A stretch of DNA of 64,000 nucleotides from Parahoeflea halophila (GTDB lineage: Bacteria; Pseudomonadota; Alphaproteobacteria; Rhizobiales; Rhizobiaceae). The notes below the pieces were generated by a model. That model was given only the letters and a program-made list of their open reading frames with translations, made no database searches and was not told the DNA's origin. Made by a program: the position numbers and the translations under genes. Below, piece after piece: positions 1 through 8,668 of the stretch. The stretch covers positions 496,001-560,000 of the forward strand of contig NZ_OCPC01000002.1 of the NCBI RefSeq assembly GCF_900220985.1, written 5' to 3'. Each line of letters begins with the position of its first letter. Positions within the stretch are counted from its first letter, which is position 1.

Positions 1-1
1 C

Positions 2-1240
2 TTCGATCCGTCGCTGTTTCACGATGAGGACGGCCGCAAATGGTTCCTCAACATGGTCTGGAACCACCGTACCGATTCCGTCGGCGGCAGCCCCAAGCAC
101 CCGGCCTTCGCAGGCATTCTGGCTCAGGAGTATGACGCTGCGGCCGGCAAGCTGATCGGCGAAGCGGTCAATATTTTCGCCGGCAGCGATCATGGCCTGG
201 TCGAAGGCGCGCATCTGTTCCGGCGCAACGGCTGGTACTACATCACCGTGGCCGAAGGCGGCACCGGCTATGGTCATGCCGTCACCATGGCCCGGTCGCG
301 CGATTTGACCGGCCCTTACCAGCTGCATCCCGACACTTTCCTGATGACGTCGAAGGATGCGCCGGACGCCGTGCTGCAGCGTGCCGGCCATGGCCAGATG
401 GTCGAGACCCCGGAGGGTGAAATCTACCACACCCATCTCTGCTCTCGGCCCTTGCCCGGTATGCGCCGGTCGCCGCTGGGGCGGGAGACCGCCATCCAGA
501 AATGCGTCTGGGGCGAGGATGGCTGGCTGCGGCTGGCCCAGGGCGGCCTGGTCCCCGATGTCAAGGTTCCTGCCCCTGATCCGCTGAGCCGCAAGGCACC
601 AGACAAGGCCACGCACCGGGACTTCACCGGGGTCACATTGCCGGAGGAATTCCAGTGGCTCCGCACGCCGCAACCGGAGCGGATTTTCTCGCTCACCGGT
701 ACCGCACTGAGGCTGCACGCGCGCGAATCCATCGGCAGCTGGTTCGAACAGGCGCTGGTGGCGCGGCGGCAGGAACATCTGAGCTTCCGTGCTGAAACGT
801 CTGTGCATTTTGCACCGCGCAGTTACCAGCAGGCCGCTGGTCTGGTGCATTATTACAACCGCAACAAATTCCACTATCTGGCCGTCACCTGGCATGAAGG
901 ACAGGGACGGGTGCTGACCATCCTGAGTTGCCCCGGCGACTGGCCGGACGGCCGTTTGCAGTTCCCGCTCGAACAGCCGGTTGCCTTGCCGGAAGTCGGC
1001 GCGGTCGAGCTGGCGATGGGCGTCAATGGCGCGAATTTGCAGTTCCTTTACAGGCTAACGGGCGATGACTGGCAAGCAATTGGCCCAGTCCTTGATGCCA
1101 GCGTCATTTCCGACGAGGGCGGTCGCGGTGAGCACGCCTCCTTCACCGGCGCCTTTGTGGGCATGGCCGCCTTCGACACTTCGGGCAGCGCCATCGAGGC
1201 GGATTTCGACCGCTTCGCCTATATCCCGCAGGACGGCTGA
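2..1240 (+). CDS. Glycoside hydrolase family 43 (beta-xylosidase/arabinofuranosidase type), 5' end outside window
   Basis: The reading frame is open from base 2, so the start codon lies upstream and about 412 residues are visible. The visible N-terminal part reads as a five-bladed GH43 propeller: an Asp-Pro-Ser-Leu-Phe segment near base 5, then GSDHGLVEGAHLF, where the Glu fits the family's acid position, then a HGQMVETPEGEIYHTHL block. From about residue 200 a second beta-rich domain ends in DFDRFAY. This matches the concanavalin-like C-terminal domain of GH43 xylosidases. The product probably removes xylose or arabinose from plant oligosaccharides. No export signal can be judged because the N-terminus is missing. 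Its stop overlaps the next start by one base, so the two genes are translationally coupled. Exact substrate is unknown. Confidence 0.88.
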   Translation, partial: FDPSLFHDEDGRKWFLNMVWNHRTDSVGGSPKHPAFAGILAQEYDAAAGKLIGEAVNIFAGSDHGLVEGAHLFRRNGWYYITVAEGGTGYGHAVTMARSRDLTGPYQLHPDTFLMTSKDAPDAVLQRAGHGQMVETPEGEIYHTHLCSRPLPGMRRSPLGRETAIQKCVWGEDGWLRLAQGGLVPDVKVPAPDPLSRKAPDKATHRDFTGVTLPEEFQWLRTPQPERIFSLTGTALRLHARESIGSWFEQALVARRQEHLSFRAETSVHFAPRSYQQAAGLVHYYNRNKFHYLAVTWHEGQGRVLTILSCPGDWPDGRLQFPLEQPVALPEVGAVELAMGVNGANLQFLYRLTGDDWQAIGPVLDASVISDEGGRGEHASFTGAFVGMAAFDTSGSAIEADFDRFAYIPQDG

Positions 1241-2070
1241 TGCGCAGCCAGCTGTGTATCTACGATCTCACCTCGGGTGGCGTCGCGGAAGTGCTGTCGA
1301 CCCGGCGGTTGATCGAAGCGCCGAACTGGGCGCCCGATGGCACCTCGCTGGTGGTCAATGGCAATGGCCGCCTGTTCCGGGTTCCGCTCGATGCGCCGGA
1401 GCTTGCAGCAATCCACACCGGCCATGCGATCAAGTGCAACAACGACCACGGTATTTCGCCCGATGGCCGCCTGCTGGTGATCAGCGATTCCACCGATACC
1501 GGCCAGTCCTGCATCTGGGTCCTGCCGATCACAGGCGGCACCCCGCGCCGCATCACGGCGGAGGTTCCCTCCTGGTGGCACGGCTGGTCGCCCGACGGCA
1601 AGACGCTCGCCTTTGTCGGCCGCCGCGATGGCGCTTTCGGTCTCTACACGATCGATGTCGAGGGTGGCGATGAGCGGCACCTCGTCAGCGGCGACGGCCA
1701 CTATGACGGTCCGGACTATTCGCCTGATGGCGCCTGGATCTGGTTCAATTCCGACCGTGGCGGCTCAATGGACCTGTGGCGCGTTCCGGCCGCCGGTGGC
1801 ACGCCCGAACAGATGACCGCTGACGACCGGATCAACTGGTTCCCGCATCCCGCACCCGCTGGCGGCAAGGTGCTCTTTCTCAGTTACGAGCCCAGAACCG
1901 AAGGCCATCCGCGCGATCGTGATGTTCAATTGCGGCTGCTCGACCCGACCGACGGCACGATCACCACGCTGCTGGCGCTGTTTGGTGGTCAAGGCACCAT
2001 CAACGTGCCCTGCTGGGCACCGGATGGCCACCGTTTCGCCTTCGTTCGTTACGAACCGGAGGAGAGCTGA
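1240..2070 (+). CDS. TolB-like beta-propeller protein coupled to the GH43 gene
   Basis: 276 residues made of repeated TolB/WD40-like blades, each with a Ser-Pro-Asp-Gly or Ala-Pro-Asp-Gly turn (for example APDGTSL, SPDGRLL, SPDGKTL, SPDGAWI, APDGHRF). This is the PD40 repeat pattern shared by TolB, DPP-IV propellers and oligogalacturonate lyases. There is no signal peptide, so it looks cytoplasmic, and no peptidase domain follows. It is shorter than oligogalacturonate lyases, which run to nearly 400 residues. The one-base overlap with the GH43 gene suggests a role in handling the same plant-derived sugars, perhaps as a sugar-acid lyase or a binding propeller. The fold is clear; the activity is not. 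Confidence 0.75.
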   Translation: MRSQLCIYDLTSGGVAEVLSTRRLIEAPNWAPDGTSLVVNGNGRLFRVPLDAPELAAIHTGHAIKCNNDHGISPDGRLLVISDSTDTGQSCIWVLPITGGTPRRITAEVPSWWHGWSPDGKTLAFVGRRDGAFGLYTIDVEGGDERHLVSGDGHYDGPDYSPDGAWIWFNSDRGGSMDLWRVPAAGGTPEQMTADDRINWFPHPAPAGGKVLFLSYEPRTEGHPRDRDVQLRLLDPTDGTITTLLALFGGQGTINVPCWAPDGHRFAFVRYEPEES

Positions 2071-2102
2071 CCGCACTCGCTGGTGGCAATCTACCAGTGC
2101 GG
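2071..2102. terminator. Imperfect stem-loop between convergent genes
   Basis: CCGCACT-(CGC)-TGGT pairs with ACCAGTGCGG across an eight-base loop, with a three-base bulge on the left arm. It begins right after the TolB-like stop and runs over the slyX stop codon. There is no clear T-run on either side, so it may act as a bidirectional barrier rather than a strong intrinsic terminator. Confidence 0.4.
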
Positions 2103-2321
2103 CGGCGGCTGATTGGCAGGTGGGACGTCGGCGCCGTCTTCAAGTTCGTCGAACCGGTCGGTGAGCCGGGCCAGCTCCTGGCGCAACTTCTCGCTCTGTT
2201 TCCAGCCTTCGGTCAATTGCCGCGACAGGTCCTCGATCGCCGCCTGCTGATGGGCAACCAGTTCCTCAAGCCGCACGATGCGGGATTCGGTGTCAAAGCC
2301 GTTCTCGTCTTTTTCGCTCAT
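2091..2321 (-). CDS. slyX: SlyX family protein
   Basis: 76 residues. The centre is a heptad-rich coiled coil (RIVRLEELVAHQQAAIEDL and onward), and the C-terminus ends in a Pro-rich PPPHW tail. Coiled coil plus Pro-Pro-His-aromatic end is the hallmark of SlyX, a small cytoplasmic protein of unknown function found across proteobacteria. The length is normal for the family. Its start overlaps the stop of the upstream thioesterase gene by four bases, so the two are co-transcribed and probably translationally coupled. Confidence 0.85.
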   Translation of the reverse strand: MSEKDENGFDTESRIVRLEELVAHQQAAIEDLSRQLTEGWKQSEKLRQELARLTDRFDELEDGADVPPANQPPPHW

Positions 2322-2752
2322 GTCGCTATGGTCCCGAGAATTGTGCGCCAGGCCTCCGGCAATTGTACCGGCCGTCGTGTGCCGCGGTCGACATAGACAT
2401 GGACAAACCTGCCGTCGGCGAAAGCCGTTTCTTCGTCATTGCGGAACAGGCCGATCGCGTAGGTCACCGAGGACCCGCCAAGCCGCTCGACACCGATGCC
2501 GGCCGTGATCTTGTCCGGGAACTTCGCTTCGGCGTGGTAGCGGCAGCCCGTCTCCACCACCAGCCCGACAATATCGCCGTTCAGTGGGTCGAGCAGTCCC
2601 TGTTCGATCAGCCAGTGATTGATCGCCGTGTCGAACAGCTGGTAGTGCACGACATTGTTCATGTGGCCATAGACATCATTGTCCGCCCAGCGGGTCTGTA
2701 GCGGGCGAAACAGTTTGAAGGCGGTGCGGACTGGAGGCGGTGATCTTGTCAT
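2318..2752 (-). CDS. Acyl-CoA thioesterase, hot-dog fold (4HBT family)
   Basis: 144 residues of a single hot-dog domain. Near residues 21-33 is the signature R-W-x-D-N-D-x-x-G-H-x-N-N, which carries the catalytic acid and the start of the hot-dog helix in 4-hydroxybenzoyl-CoA-type thioesterases. Such enzymes hydrolyse acyl-CoA thioesters in the cytoplasm; the chain preference cannot be read from sequence. The gene leads a two-gene minus-strand unit with slyX (four-base overlap). The region upstream, toward 3045, is shared with the divergent nucleoside transporter operon. Confidence 0.85.
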   Translation of the reverse strand: MTRSPPPVRTAFKLFRPLQTRWADNDVYGHMNNVVHYQLFDTAINHWLIEQGLLDPLNGDIVGLVVETGCRYHAEAKFPDKITAGIGVERLGGSSVTYAIGLFRNDEETAFADGRFVHVYVDRGTRRPVQLPEAWRTILGTIAT

Positions 2753-3045
2753 GGACCTGCTTTCACCATGTCATGCGCCTGGGAGCAAGAGTACAGGCAC
2801 CATGTCCGGCATCTGGCCGTGTTGAAAACCCGCGGCCACAAAAACTGGGCCCTCATTTGATTCTGGACTTTGCAATCAGAACTGTCGAGACTAAAGCATT
2901 GGCCCGAAAATTTGTATCGGTTGACAGGCCGCAAACGACCTCAAGGGACAGACGAACTCAGCTTTTCAAAGGCGACGTGACGTTCTGGACCGCAAGCTGC
3001 ACAGGTGAAGAGCCGGTGATGGCAAAGTAAAAAAGACGAGGGGAC

Positions 3046-4581
3046 ATGAACGACATCGCCATTGAGCTGAAGGGGATCGACAAGAGGTTCGGTCTCGTGC
3101 ACGCCAACAAAGACATCAACATGCGTGTCCGAAAGGGCACCATTCACGGAATCATCGGCGAGAACGGCGCGGGAAAATCGACCCTGATGTCGATCCTCTA
3201 CGGCTTCTACCAGGCCGATGCAGGCGACATTTTTGTCGATGGCAAGAAGATCGTGATCAGGGATCCGAACGCTGCAATTGCGGCCGGCATCGGCATGGTC
3301 CACCAGCATTTCATGCTGGTCGAAAACTTCACCGTGCTCGAAAACATCATGCTCGGCGCCGAGGAAAGCCAGGTTCTCAACGCCGGCATCGCCAAGGCGC
3401 GTGACGAATTGCGCCGGCTCGAGCATGAATACGAGCTTGAGGTCGATCCCGACGCGGTCATCGAGGAGCTCCCGGTCGGCCTTCAGCAGCGTGTCGAAAT
3501 CCTCAAGGCGCTCTATCGCGGCGCCGATATCCTGATCCTGGACGAACCCACCGGTGTGCTGACCCCGGCGGAGGCCGATCACCTGTTCCGGATCCTTGAG
3601 CAGCTCAAGTCGCAGGGCAAGACCATTCTGCTGATCACCCACAAGCTGCGCGAAATCATGGCGGTGACCGACGAGGTATCGGTGATGCGCCGTGGGGAAA
3701 TGGTTGCCACCCGCACCACGGCCGAAACCTCGGTCGGAGAACTGGCCGAGCTCATGGTCGGCCGCCACGTGCTTCTGCAGGTCGACAAGGGCCCGGCCAC
3801 GCCCGGCGAGGTGCTGCTGTCGGTTGAAAACCTGTCGGTGCGCGACCGTCGTGGCGTCGAAATGGTCAAGAATGTCTCCTTCGATTTGCGTGCCGGCGAG
3901 ATCGTCGGCATTGCCGGCGTTGCGGGCAATGGCCAGTCCGAGCTGCTGCAGGCGATTTCCGGCATTCGCCGCGCGGTTTCCGGCAAGGTGTTGCTGCAGG
4001 GGGAGCCGATCCATGTCACCGGCACCGCCGATCCGTCGGAACTCAGGCATCGCGGCCTCGCCCATGTGCCCGAAGACCGCCAGCAGATGGGGCTGGTGCT
4101 GAAATTCGACGAGAGCGAGAATTCGATCCTCGGCTACCACGACGATCCGAAATATCTCAACGGCGTGTTTCTCAACATTGACGCGATCCGCAAGGATGCG
4201 ACCGACAAGATCGATAAATACGACATCCGTCCGCCAAACCCGAGGCTCAAAACCGCCAATTTCTCCGGCGGCAACCAGCAGAAGATCGTGCTTGCACGCG
4301 AGATGGAGCGCGATCCTGCCGTGCTCGTCATCGGCCAGCCGACCCGCGGTGTCGATGTCGGCGCCATTGAATTCATTCACAAGCGCATCATCGAGATGCG
4401 CGACGCCGGCAAGGCGGTCCTGCTGGTTTCGGTCGAACTCGACGAGATCCGTTCCCTGTCCGACCGGGTACTGGTGATGTTTGACGGCCGCATTGTCGGC
4501 GAACGTGCGCCGGATGCCGGCGAGGGTGAACTCGGCCTGTTGATGGCCGGTGTGGAAGATTCCAAGGAGGCCGCACAATGA
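3046..4581 (+). CDS. Nucleoside-type ABC transporter ATPase with two nucleotide-binding domains
   Basis: 511 residues with two ABC domains in tandem, as in the BMP/YufO/RbsA group. NBD1 has Walker A GENGAGKST and the variant signature LPVGLQQR. NBD2 has a degenerate Walker A (GVAGNGQSE) with a normal FSGGNQQK signature, and its Walker B region reads VIGQPTRGVD, where Gln replaces the usual catalytic Glu. This asymmetry is typical of simple-sugar and nucleoside importers. The next two genes encode matching permeases and the rest of the operon breaks down nucleosides, so uptake of purine or pyrimidine nucleosides is the likely job. No BMP-type binding protein gene adjoins it. The start is ATG after AGGGGAC. 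Confidence 0.9.
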   Translation: MNDIAIELKGIDKRFGLVHANKDINMRVRKGTIHGIIGENGAGKSTLMSILYGFYQADAGDIFVDGKKIVIRDPNAAIAAGIGMVHQHFMLVENFTVLENIMLGAEESQVLNAGIAKARDELRRLEHEYELEVDPDAVIEELPVGLQQRVEILKALYRGADILILDEPTGVLTPAEADHLFRILEQLKSQGKTILLITHKLREIMAVTDEVSVMRRGEMVATRTTAETSVGELAELMVGRHVLLQVDKGPATPGEVLLSVENLSVRDRRGVEMVKNVSFDLRAGEIVGIAGVAGNGQSELLQAISGIRRAVSGKVLLQGEPIHVTGTADPSELRHRGLAHVPEDRQQMGLVLKFDESENSILGYHDDPKYLNGVFLNIDAIRKDATDKIDKYDIRPPNPRLKTANFSGGNQQKIVLAREMERDPAVLVIGQPTRGVDVGAIEFIHKRIIEMRDAGKAVLLVSVELDEIRSLSDRVLVMFDGRIVGERAPDAGEGELGLLMAGVEDSKEAAQ

Positions 4582-5711
4582 GTGTGCCCTATGCAAAGCT
4601 GCCCGCCTGGGTGGATTATGGATTGATCCCGCTGATCAATCTGATTGTTGCCTTTCTTGTCGCAGGCCTGGTGGTGCTGGCGGTCGGCGAAAGTCCCCTG
4701 CGCGCCGCAAGCCTGCTGATCGAGGGCGCGTTCGGCTACGGCGAAGGCATCGGCTTTACGCTCTACTACGCCACCAACTTCATCTTTACCGGACTGGCTG
4801 TCGCCGTCGCCTTTCATTGCGGCCTGTTCAATATCGGTGGTGAAGGACAGGCCTATGTGGCCGGGCTCGGCGTGGCGCTGCCATGCCTGTGGCTCGACCA
4901 GTTCGCCCCCTGGTACATCGTCTTTCCCGCCGCCATTCTCGGTGCGGCGATGGTCGGTGGCTTCTGGGCGATGATCCCGGGATGGCTGCAGGCCAAGCGC
5001 GGCAGCCATGTGGTCATCACCACCATCATGTTCAATTTCATTGCCTCGAGCCTGATGGTCTACGTGCTGGTGGATGTGCTCAAACCGGCGGGTTCGATGG
5101 CGCCCCAGACCCGGGCCTTTGCCGAGGGTGGACAATTGCCGCGGCTTGACTGGTTGCTTGCTTCCGTCGGCCTTGATATCGGCGGCGCGCCGTTCAACAT
5201 GTCGTTCCTGCTGGCACTGGTCGCGGCCTTCGTCGTCTGGGTGGTGATCTGGCGCACCAAGCTCGGCTATGAGATCCGCACCATGGGGCACAGCCCGACC
5301 GCTGCGGCCTATGCTGGCATTCGCCAGAGCCGCATCATCGTCATCACCATGATCATGTCAGGCGCACTGGCCGGCATGATGGCGCTGAACCCGATCATGG
5401 GCGACCAGCACCGCATGCAGCTGGATTTTGTCGCCGGCGCCGGCTTTGTCGGCATCGCGGTGGCCCTGATGGGACGTTCGCATCCGGTCGGCATCATTCC
5501 CGCAGCAATCCTGTTCGGCATGCTTTACCAGGGCGGTGCGGAAATCTCCTTCGAGATGCCGCAGATTTCACGCGACATGATTACCATCATTCAGGGCCTG
5601 GTGATCCTGTTCGCCGGTGCGCTGGAAAACATGTTCCGTCCCGCGATCACCGCGTTCTTTGCCACTCTTGGCGGCGCCGGTTCCGACAAACCCTTGCCAG
5701 CGGCGGAATAA
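4578..5711 (+). CDS. Nucleoside ABC transporter permease 1 (BMP-associated type)
   Basis: 377 residues and strongly hydrophobic, with about eight to ten membrane segments starting at INLIVAFLVAGLVVLAVG. The conserved FNIGGEGQ segment and the ALAGMMALNPIMG stretch are characteristic of permeases paired with RbsA-like dual ATPases that carry nucleosides. It overlaps the ATPase gene by four bases (ATGA), which points to translational coupling. It forms half of the inner-membrane channel with the next gene product. Confidence 0.9.
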   Translation: MSVPYAKLPAWVDYGLIPLINLIVAFLVAGLVVLAVGESPLRAASLLIEGAFGYGEGIGFTLYYATNFIFTGLAVAVAFHCGLFNIGGEGQAYVAGLGVALPCLWLDQFAPWYIVFPAAILGAAMVGGFWAMIPGWLQAKRGSHVVITTIMFNFIASSLMVYVLVDVLKPAGSMAPQTRAFAEGGQLPRLDWLLASVGLDIGGAPFNMSFLLALVAAFVVWVVIWRTKLGYEIRTMGHSPTAAAYAGIRQSRIIVITMIMSGALAGMMALNPIMGDQHRMQLDFVAGAGFVGIAVALMGRSHPVGIIPAAILFGMLYQGGAEISFEMPQISRDMITIIQGLVILFAGALENMFRPAITAFFATLGGAGSDKPLPAAE

Positions 5712-5715
5712 GACC

Positions 5716-6687
5716 ATGGAATATTTCGACACTCTCATCGTCATTCTGCAATCCACCGTGCGTGTCTCGGTGCCGCTGATCCTGGCTGCCCTGGCGGGTC
5801 TTTACTCCGAGCGGGCCGGCATCTTCGACATCGGCCTCGAGGGCAAGATGCTTGCGGCAGCCTTTGCCGGCGGCGCCGCTGCCGCGGTAACCGGCTCGGC
5901 CCTTACCGGGTTGGGTGCGGCGGTTCTGGTCTCCGTCTGCCTTGCACTGGTGCACGGTTTTGCCTCCATCACCCAGCGCGGCAACCAGATCGTCTCGGGC
6001 GTCGCCATCAACTTCATCGCGCTCGGCGCGACTGTGATTCTCGGCCAGGCCTGGTTCCGGCAGGGTGGACGCACCCCGCAATTGAGCGGCGACGCCCGCT
6101 TCACCACGGTCGAGCTTCCCTTTGCCGCGGAAATCGCCGACATTCCGGTTCTCGGATCGATCTATTCCGACCTGCTGTCGGGGCATTTCCTGCTCACCTA
6201 TTTGGCCTTCATGATGATTCCGTTCACCTGGTGGGTGCTCTACCGGACCCGGTTCGGGCTGCGCCTGCGCGCCGTCGGCGAAAACCCGGGTGCGGTTGAC
6301 ACGGCAGGGATTTCGGTCACCTGGATGCGTTACCGGGCGGTGATCTGCTGCGGCATTCTCTGCGGCATTGCCGGCGCCTATCTGTCGATGGCCATGACCG
6401 CCGGCTTCGTCAAGGGCATGACGGCGGGCAAGGGCTTCATTGCCCTTGCGGCGCTCATCTTTGCCAAGTGGAAGCCGGTCAACGTCATGTTCGCCTGCCT
6501 GCTGTTCGGCTTCCTCGACGCCATGTCGATCCGCATGCAGGGCAACGAGCTGCCGATCATCGGCGTGGTGCCGGTGCAGTTCATGCAGGCATTGCCCTAT
6601 CTGCTGACCGTCATCCTGCTGGCAGGTTTCATCGGCAAGGCGATCCCGCCGCGCGCCGGCGGCGTGCCCTATGTCAAGGAGCGCTGA
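5716..6687 (+). CDS. Nucleoside ABC transporter permease 2 (BMP-associated type)
   Basis: 323 residues from ATG 5716, four bases after the stop of permease 1. A longer upstream frame overlaps permease 1 and is not credible. The protein is hydrophobic with about eight predicted membrane helices. It has the second-permease hallmark FDIGLEGKML, the counterpart of FNIGGEGQ in the first, and a SIRMQGNELP loop near the C-terminus. It should form a heterodimeric channel with the upstream permease. The gene for cytidine deaminase follows by one base, so import and first deamination are in one transcript. Confidence 0.9.
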   Translation: MEYFDTLIVILQSTVRVSVPLILAALAGLYSERAGIFDIGLEGKMLAAAFAGGAAAAVTGSALTGLGAAVLVSVCLALVHGFASITQRGNQIVSGVAINFIALGATVILGQAWFRQGGRTPQLSGDARFTTVELPFAAEIADIPVLGSIYSDLLSGHFLLTYLAFMMIPFTWWVLYRTRFGLRLRAVGENPGAVDTAGISVTWMRYRAVICCGILCGIAGAYLSMAMTAGFVKGMTAGKGFIALAALIFAKWKPVNVMFACLLFGFLDAMSIRMQGNELPIIGVVPVQFMQALPYLLTVILLAGFIGKAIPPRAGGVPYVKER

Positions 6688-6688
6688 C

Positions 6689-7081
6689 ATGGCGCATGAT
6701 CTGTTCGAGGCTGCCCGGGACGCCATGGCAAAATGCCATGCGCCCTATTCGAAGTTCCCCGTCGGCGCGGCCATCCGCGCCGATGACGGCAGGATCCATG
6801 TCGGCGCCAATATCGAGGTGATCTCGTTTCCGGAAGGCTGGTGCGCCGAAACCACTGCAATCAGCCACATGGTCATGGCCGGCGGTACCCGCATCCGCGA
6901 AGTCGCAGTGATTGCCAAGAAGCTCGAACTCTGCCCACCCTGTGGCGGGTGCCGCCAGCGGCTGGCGGAATTTGCCGACGCCGATACGCTCGTGCATCTG
7001 TGCGATGCCGACGGCATCAAGAAGACGGTGCGTATGGATGAGCTGTTGCCGCACGCTTTCGTCACGGAGGCAATCGGATGA
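6689..7081 (+). CDS. cdd: Cytidine deaminase
   Basis: 130 residues from ATG 6689, chosen because AGGAG ends about eight bases upstream; an earlier in-frame ATG at 6671 lies inside the permease gene. The zinc-site motifs of the cytidine deaminase superfamily are present: WCAETTA supplies the first Cys and the proton-shuttle Glu, and PPCGGCRQ supplies the Cys pair. The N-terminal YSKFPVGAAI block binds the nucleoside in Cdd. It converts cytidine and deoxycytidine to uridine and deoxyuridine in the cytoplasm. Length matches the homotetrameric form. The stop overlaps the next start by four bases. Confidence 0.95.
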   Translation: MAHDLFEAARDAMAKCHAPYSKFPVGAAIRADDGRIHVGANIEVISFPEGWCAETTAISHMVMAGGTRIREVAVIAKKLELCPPCGGCRQRLAEFADADTLVHLCDADGIKKTVRMDELLPHAFVTEAIG

Positions 7082-7887
7082 GCCCGGCAATCGATGTTCT
7101 TACAGAGCGGCTGCATGGCTTGATGCCGCGCCATGCGCTGGTGCTGGGATCGGGCTTGGGCTCGTTGGTCGAGACCGTTTCCGACCCGATCCGCATTCCC
7201 TATGGCGATCTGCCGGGCTTTCCCGAAAGCGGTGTTTCGGGCCATGCCGGAGAAGTGGTTGCCGGGCTCATCGGCCAGACCCCGGTGGTCATCCTGTCGG
7301 GCCGCGTCCACTATTACGAGCACGGCAGGGCCGACGCCATGCGCGCGCCCCTGGAAGCGCTAAAGGGCATCGGCGTCACCAACCTGATCCTGACCAACTC
7401 CGCCGGATCCTTGCGCAACGACATGCCGCCAGGCTCGGTGATGCGGATCACCGATCACATCAATTTCTCCGGCACCAATCCGCTGTTTGGCGAACCCAGC
7501 GACGGCCGTTTCGTTGGCATGACCAGCGCCTATGATCCCGCGATGGGCGGGCGCATGAAGGCAGCGGCCGAGAGCACAGGAACCGTTCTGCATGAAGGCG
7601 TCTACATGTGGTTTTCCGGTCCCAGTTTCGAAACCCCGGCGGAAATCCGCATGGCCCGAACGCTTGGCGCAGATGCCGTCGGCATGTCGACCGTGCCGGA
7701 AGTCATTCTCGCCCGGTTCCTCGGCATCAAGGTCATCGCCGCCTCGGTGATCACCAATTTCGGCGCCGGCATGACTGGCGGCGAACTCAGCCACCAGGAA
7801 ACCAAGGACATGGCGCCCATCGGCGGCCAGCGCCTGTCGGCAATCCTGACCGCAATGTTTGAAACCCCGGAGCCGTCCAATGGCTGA
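7078..7887 (+). CDS. Purine-nucleoside phosphorylase (trimeric PNP/XapA family)
   Basis: 269 residues. It starts with the LVLGSGLGSL phosphate-binding loop, then GHAGEVVAG, GRVHYYE, and the long TNSAGSLRNDMPPGSVM block. These together identify the low-molecular-weight trimeric PNP family (PunA/XapA) rather than hexameric DeoD. It splits inosine, guanosine or xanthosine and their deoxy forms into base and (deoxy)ribose-1-phosphate. The sugar phosphate then feeds DeoB and DeoC. It overlaps cdd by four bases and deoC by eight bases. Whether it prefers guanosine/inosine or xanthosine is not decidable from sequence alone. Confidence 0.92.
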   Translation: MSPAIDVLTERLHGLMPRHALVLGSGLGSLVETVSDPIRIPYGDLPGFPESGVSGHAGEVVAGLIGQTPVVILSGRVHYYEHGRADAMRAPLEALKGIGVTNLILTNSAGSLRNDMPPGSVMRITDHINFSGTNPLFGEPSDGRFVGMTSAYDPAMGGRMKAAAESTGTVLHEGVYMWFSGPSFETPAEIRMARTLGADAVGMSTVPEVILARFLGIKVIAASVITNFGAGMTGGELSHQETKDMAPIGGQRLSAILTAMFETPEPSNG

Positions 7888-8668
7888 AACAATCGATCTC
7901 TCCAACCCGAAAGCCGTTGCCCTTGCAGCGCTGTCCAGCCTCGATCTGACCGAACTCGGCGATGCGGCAACCGAAGCGGCAACGCTGGCGCTGGTGGACC
8001 GTGCCGTCAGTGAATTCGGCCCGGTGGCCGCCGTCTGCATATGGCCGCGTTTCGTCGCGGCCGCCCGCACCAAACTGGGTGCGGCATCGCCGGTCCGGAT
8101 CGCCACCGTGGTCAATTTCCCCTCCGGTGATATGGCGATCGATGAGGTCGTCGCCGAGACCACCCGTGCTGTCGCTGACGGTGCCGACGAGATCGATCTC
8201 GTCATCCCCTGGAAAGCGCTGATTGCTGGTGACGAACAGGCGGTGCGCGACATGATCCGGGCAGTGAGGGGCGCAGCCCCCGCGCCCACGACGCTCAAGA
8301 CCATTCTGGAAACTGGAGAGCTGAACGACCCGGCGCTGATTTCCCGTGCGTCTGACATTGCTTTGGAAGAAAAGGCCGACTTCATCAAGACATCGACCGG
8401 CAAGGTCGCCGTCAACGCCACGCTGGACGCCGCACGGATCATGCTTGAAGTTATCCAGCGGTCCGGCAAGCAAGTCGGTTTCAAGCCGGCAGGCGGCATT
8501 CGCACGGTGCAGGACGCGGGCGCCTATTTCGCGCTCTGCGAGGAAATTCTCGGTGCCGGCTGGGTGTCGCCGACCACTTTTCGCTTTGGCGCGTCCGGTC
8601 TGCTCGGCGACATTCTGGCCACGCTCGAGGACCGCACCCCTGCCGCGGGACAGGGAGAATCCTATTGA
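7880..8668 (+). CDS. deoC: Deoxyribose-phosphate aldolase
   Basis: 262 residues from ATG 7880, which overlaps the PNP stop by eight bases; a slightly longer frame starts further inside PNP and is less likely. Class I aldolase residues are visible: Lys170 in FIKTSTGK is the Schiff-base lysine, Lys202 in GFKPAGGI is the second lysine, and the Asp in ADEIDLVI (about 106) is the helper acid. It cleaves 2-deoxyribose-5-phosphate to acetaldehyde and glyceraldehyde-3-phosphate. The acetaldehyde could be taken up by an aldehyde dehydrogenase. It sits between PNP and deoA, as expected for deoxynucleoside catabolism. Confidence 0.95.
   Translation: MAETIDLSNPKAVALAALSSLDLTELGDAATEAATLALVDRAVSEFGPVAAVCIWPRFVAAARTKLGAASPVRIATVVNFPSGDMAIDEVVAETTRAVADGADEIDLVIPWKALIAGDEQAVRDMIRAVRGAAPAPTTLKTILETGELNDPALISRASDIALEEKADFIKTSTGKVAVNATLDAARIMLEVIQRSGKQVGFKPAGGIRTVQDAGAYFALCEEILGAGWVSPTTFRFGASGLLGDILATLEDRTPAAGQGESY

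Noticed and set aside
2941-4596. Long minus-strand open frame opposite the nucleoside transporter ATPase (551 codons)
   Set aside because: It is a mirror frame of a strongly supported gene in GC-rich DNA; its His/Asp/Gln/Val-rich composition is typical of antisense shadows.
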